Assembly: GCA_027858865.1 (NCBI GenBank)
Contig: JAQIBW010000301.1
Span: 1-6,569, forward strand
DNA from: Sulfurimonas sp.
Lineage (GTDB): Bacteria > Campylobacterota > Campylobacteria > Campylobacterales > Sulfurimonadaceae
Length of the DNA: 6,569 bases
Direction: 5' to 3'
The notes beneath the pieces were generated by a model. That model saw only the letters and a program-made list of their open reading frames with translations. It searched no databases and had not been told where the DNA came from. Shown here piece after piece: positions 6,280 to 6,569 of this stretch (within the stretch, counting starts at the first letter, position 1; the number at the start of each line of letters is the position of its first letter). Both the position numbers and the translations under genes were made by a program.

Positions 6280-6286
6280 CGACCTC

Positions 6287-6569
6287 ATGAAAGTAAGCTC
6301 ACTCTTTAAAAATGTAACCATAAAACAAGCAAATATTTTTACGATATTAGTTATATTCTTCTTTACTATGATTTTTGTAGGTCTTTTAGTTGAAGAGATG
6401 TATGAGGACTATGAGAGAGCACTAGAAAAGAGTTATGTAACTAATGGTGAAGTAAGCTCTCCGGATGAAATATTAGAGATAAAGCATAAAAAACTAAAAT
6501 CAATTATGATAAAGACAGTTCTAGTTATAGTTACACTCTCTTTCATTCTTTTTGCATTGTTCTTGGGAC
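6287..6569 (+). CDS. membrane protein with two N-terminal transmembrane helices, likely a sensor (cut by window edge)
   Basis: The reading frame opens at ATG 6287 and continues for 94 codons to the window edge. I cannot name the family. Visible are a short basic start with FKNVTIKQ (7-14), a first membrane helix at about 17-35, a short acidic then basic loop of about 37 residues (36-72), and a second membrane helix at about 74-93. An N-terminal 'F-K-N-x-T/S-I-K' followed by a helix is common at the start of bacterial chemoreceptors, histidine kinases and diguanylate cyclases. The loop start EEMYEDYERALEKSY (36-50) resembles the entry to a Cache-type sensor domain, but the loop is far too short to hold one. 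A signal-transduction protein is therefore my inference; signalling domains would lie beyond the window. No earlier ATG, GTG or TTG exists in frame back to the stop at 6212. There is no Shine-Dalgarno sequence. Confidence 0.7.
   Translation, partial: MKVSSLFKNVTIKQANIFTILVIFFFTMIFVGLLVEEMYEDYERALEKSYVTNGEVSSPDEILEIKHKKLKSIMIKTVLVIVTLSFILFALFLG

Noticed and set aside
6176..6286. Possible small RNA or terminator in the divergent intergenic region
   Set aside because: No GC-rich stem with a U tract is visible; the sequence is AT-rich and fully accounted for by two opposing promoters and a leader.

Overview
The window looks like chromosomal DNA of a Campylobacterota (epsilonproteobacterial) species, probably a free-living Sulfurimonas-like one. 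The evidence is AT-rich DNA with short tightly packed genes, an LpxA with the NPGT/GG variant that I recall from Helicobacter pylori, a QueH with a long C-terminal extension, and the gene order fabZ-lpxA-clpX-mreB-mreC. I remember that same order from H. pylori, around HP1376 to HP1372. Assignment below phylum is inference only.

Layout: eight genes run leftward on the minus strand with almost no gaps. From upstream to downstream they are a cytosolic cyclophilin (5672-6175), queH (4581-5663), fabZ (4083-4532), lpxA (3287-4072), clpX (2046-3290), mreB (999-2036), mreC (245-1006) and a MipA/OmpV-family outer-membrane protein cut by the left window edge (1-248). Junctions are overlaps of 4 to 8 bp (lpxA/clpX, mreB/mreC, mreC/mipA) or gaps of 8 to 48 bp. 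This argues for one long operon or two nested ones, with a main promoter near 6205 and perhaps an internal one in front of fabZ. On the right, a divergent plus-strand gene starts at 6287 and runs off the window. It encodes the N-terminal part of a membrane protein with two transmembrane helices, probably a sensor. Its -10 box lies so close to the ATG that the mRNA may be leaderless.

How the genes fit together: most of the cluster serves growth of the cell envelope. FabZ makes unsaturated acyl-ACP intermediates from beta-hydroxyacyl-ACP, while LpxA draws beta-hydroxyacyl-ACP into lipid A. MreB and MreC organise the elongation machinery for peptidoglycan, and MipA-type proteins are linked to murein hydrolase complexes in E. 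coli. ClpX, a protein unfoldase, sits in the middle, away from any clpP. Cyclophilin and QueH (tRNA queuosine synthesis) are housekeeping passengers at the promoter-proximal end.

I found no RNA genes, mobile elements, CRISPR arrays or clear rho-independent terminators, and no gene-free stretch over 300 bp; the longest is the 111-bp divergent promoter region. I see no convincing new system. The points most worth a second look are the QueH C-terminal domain, the possibly leaderless sensor gene, and the placement of clpX and mipA.
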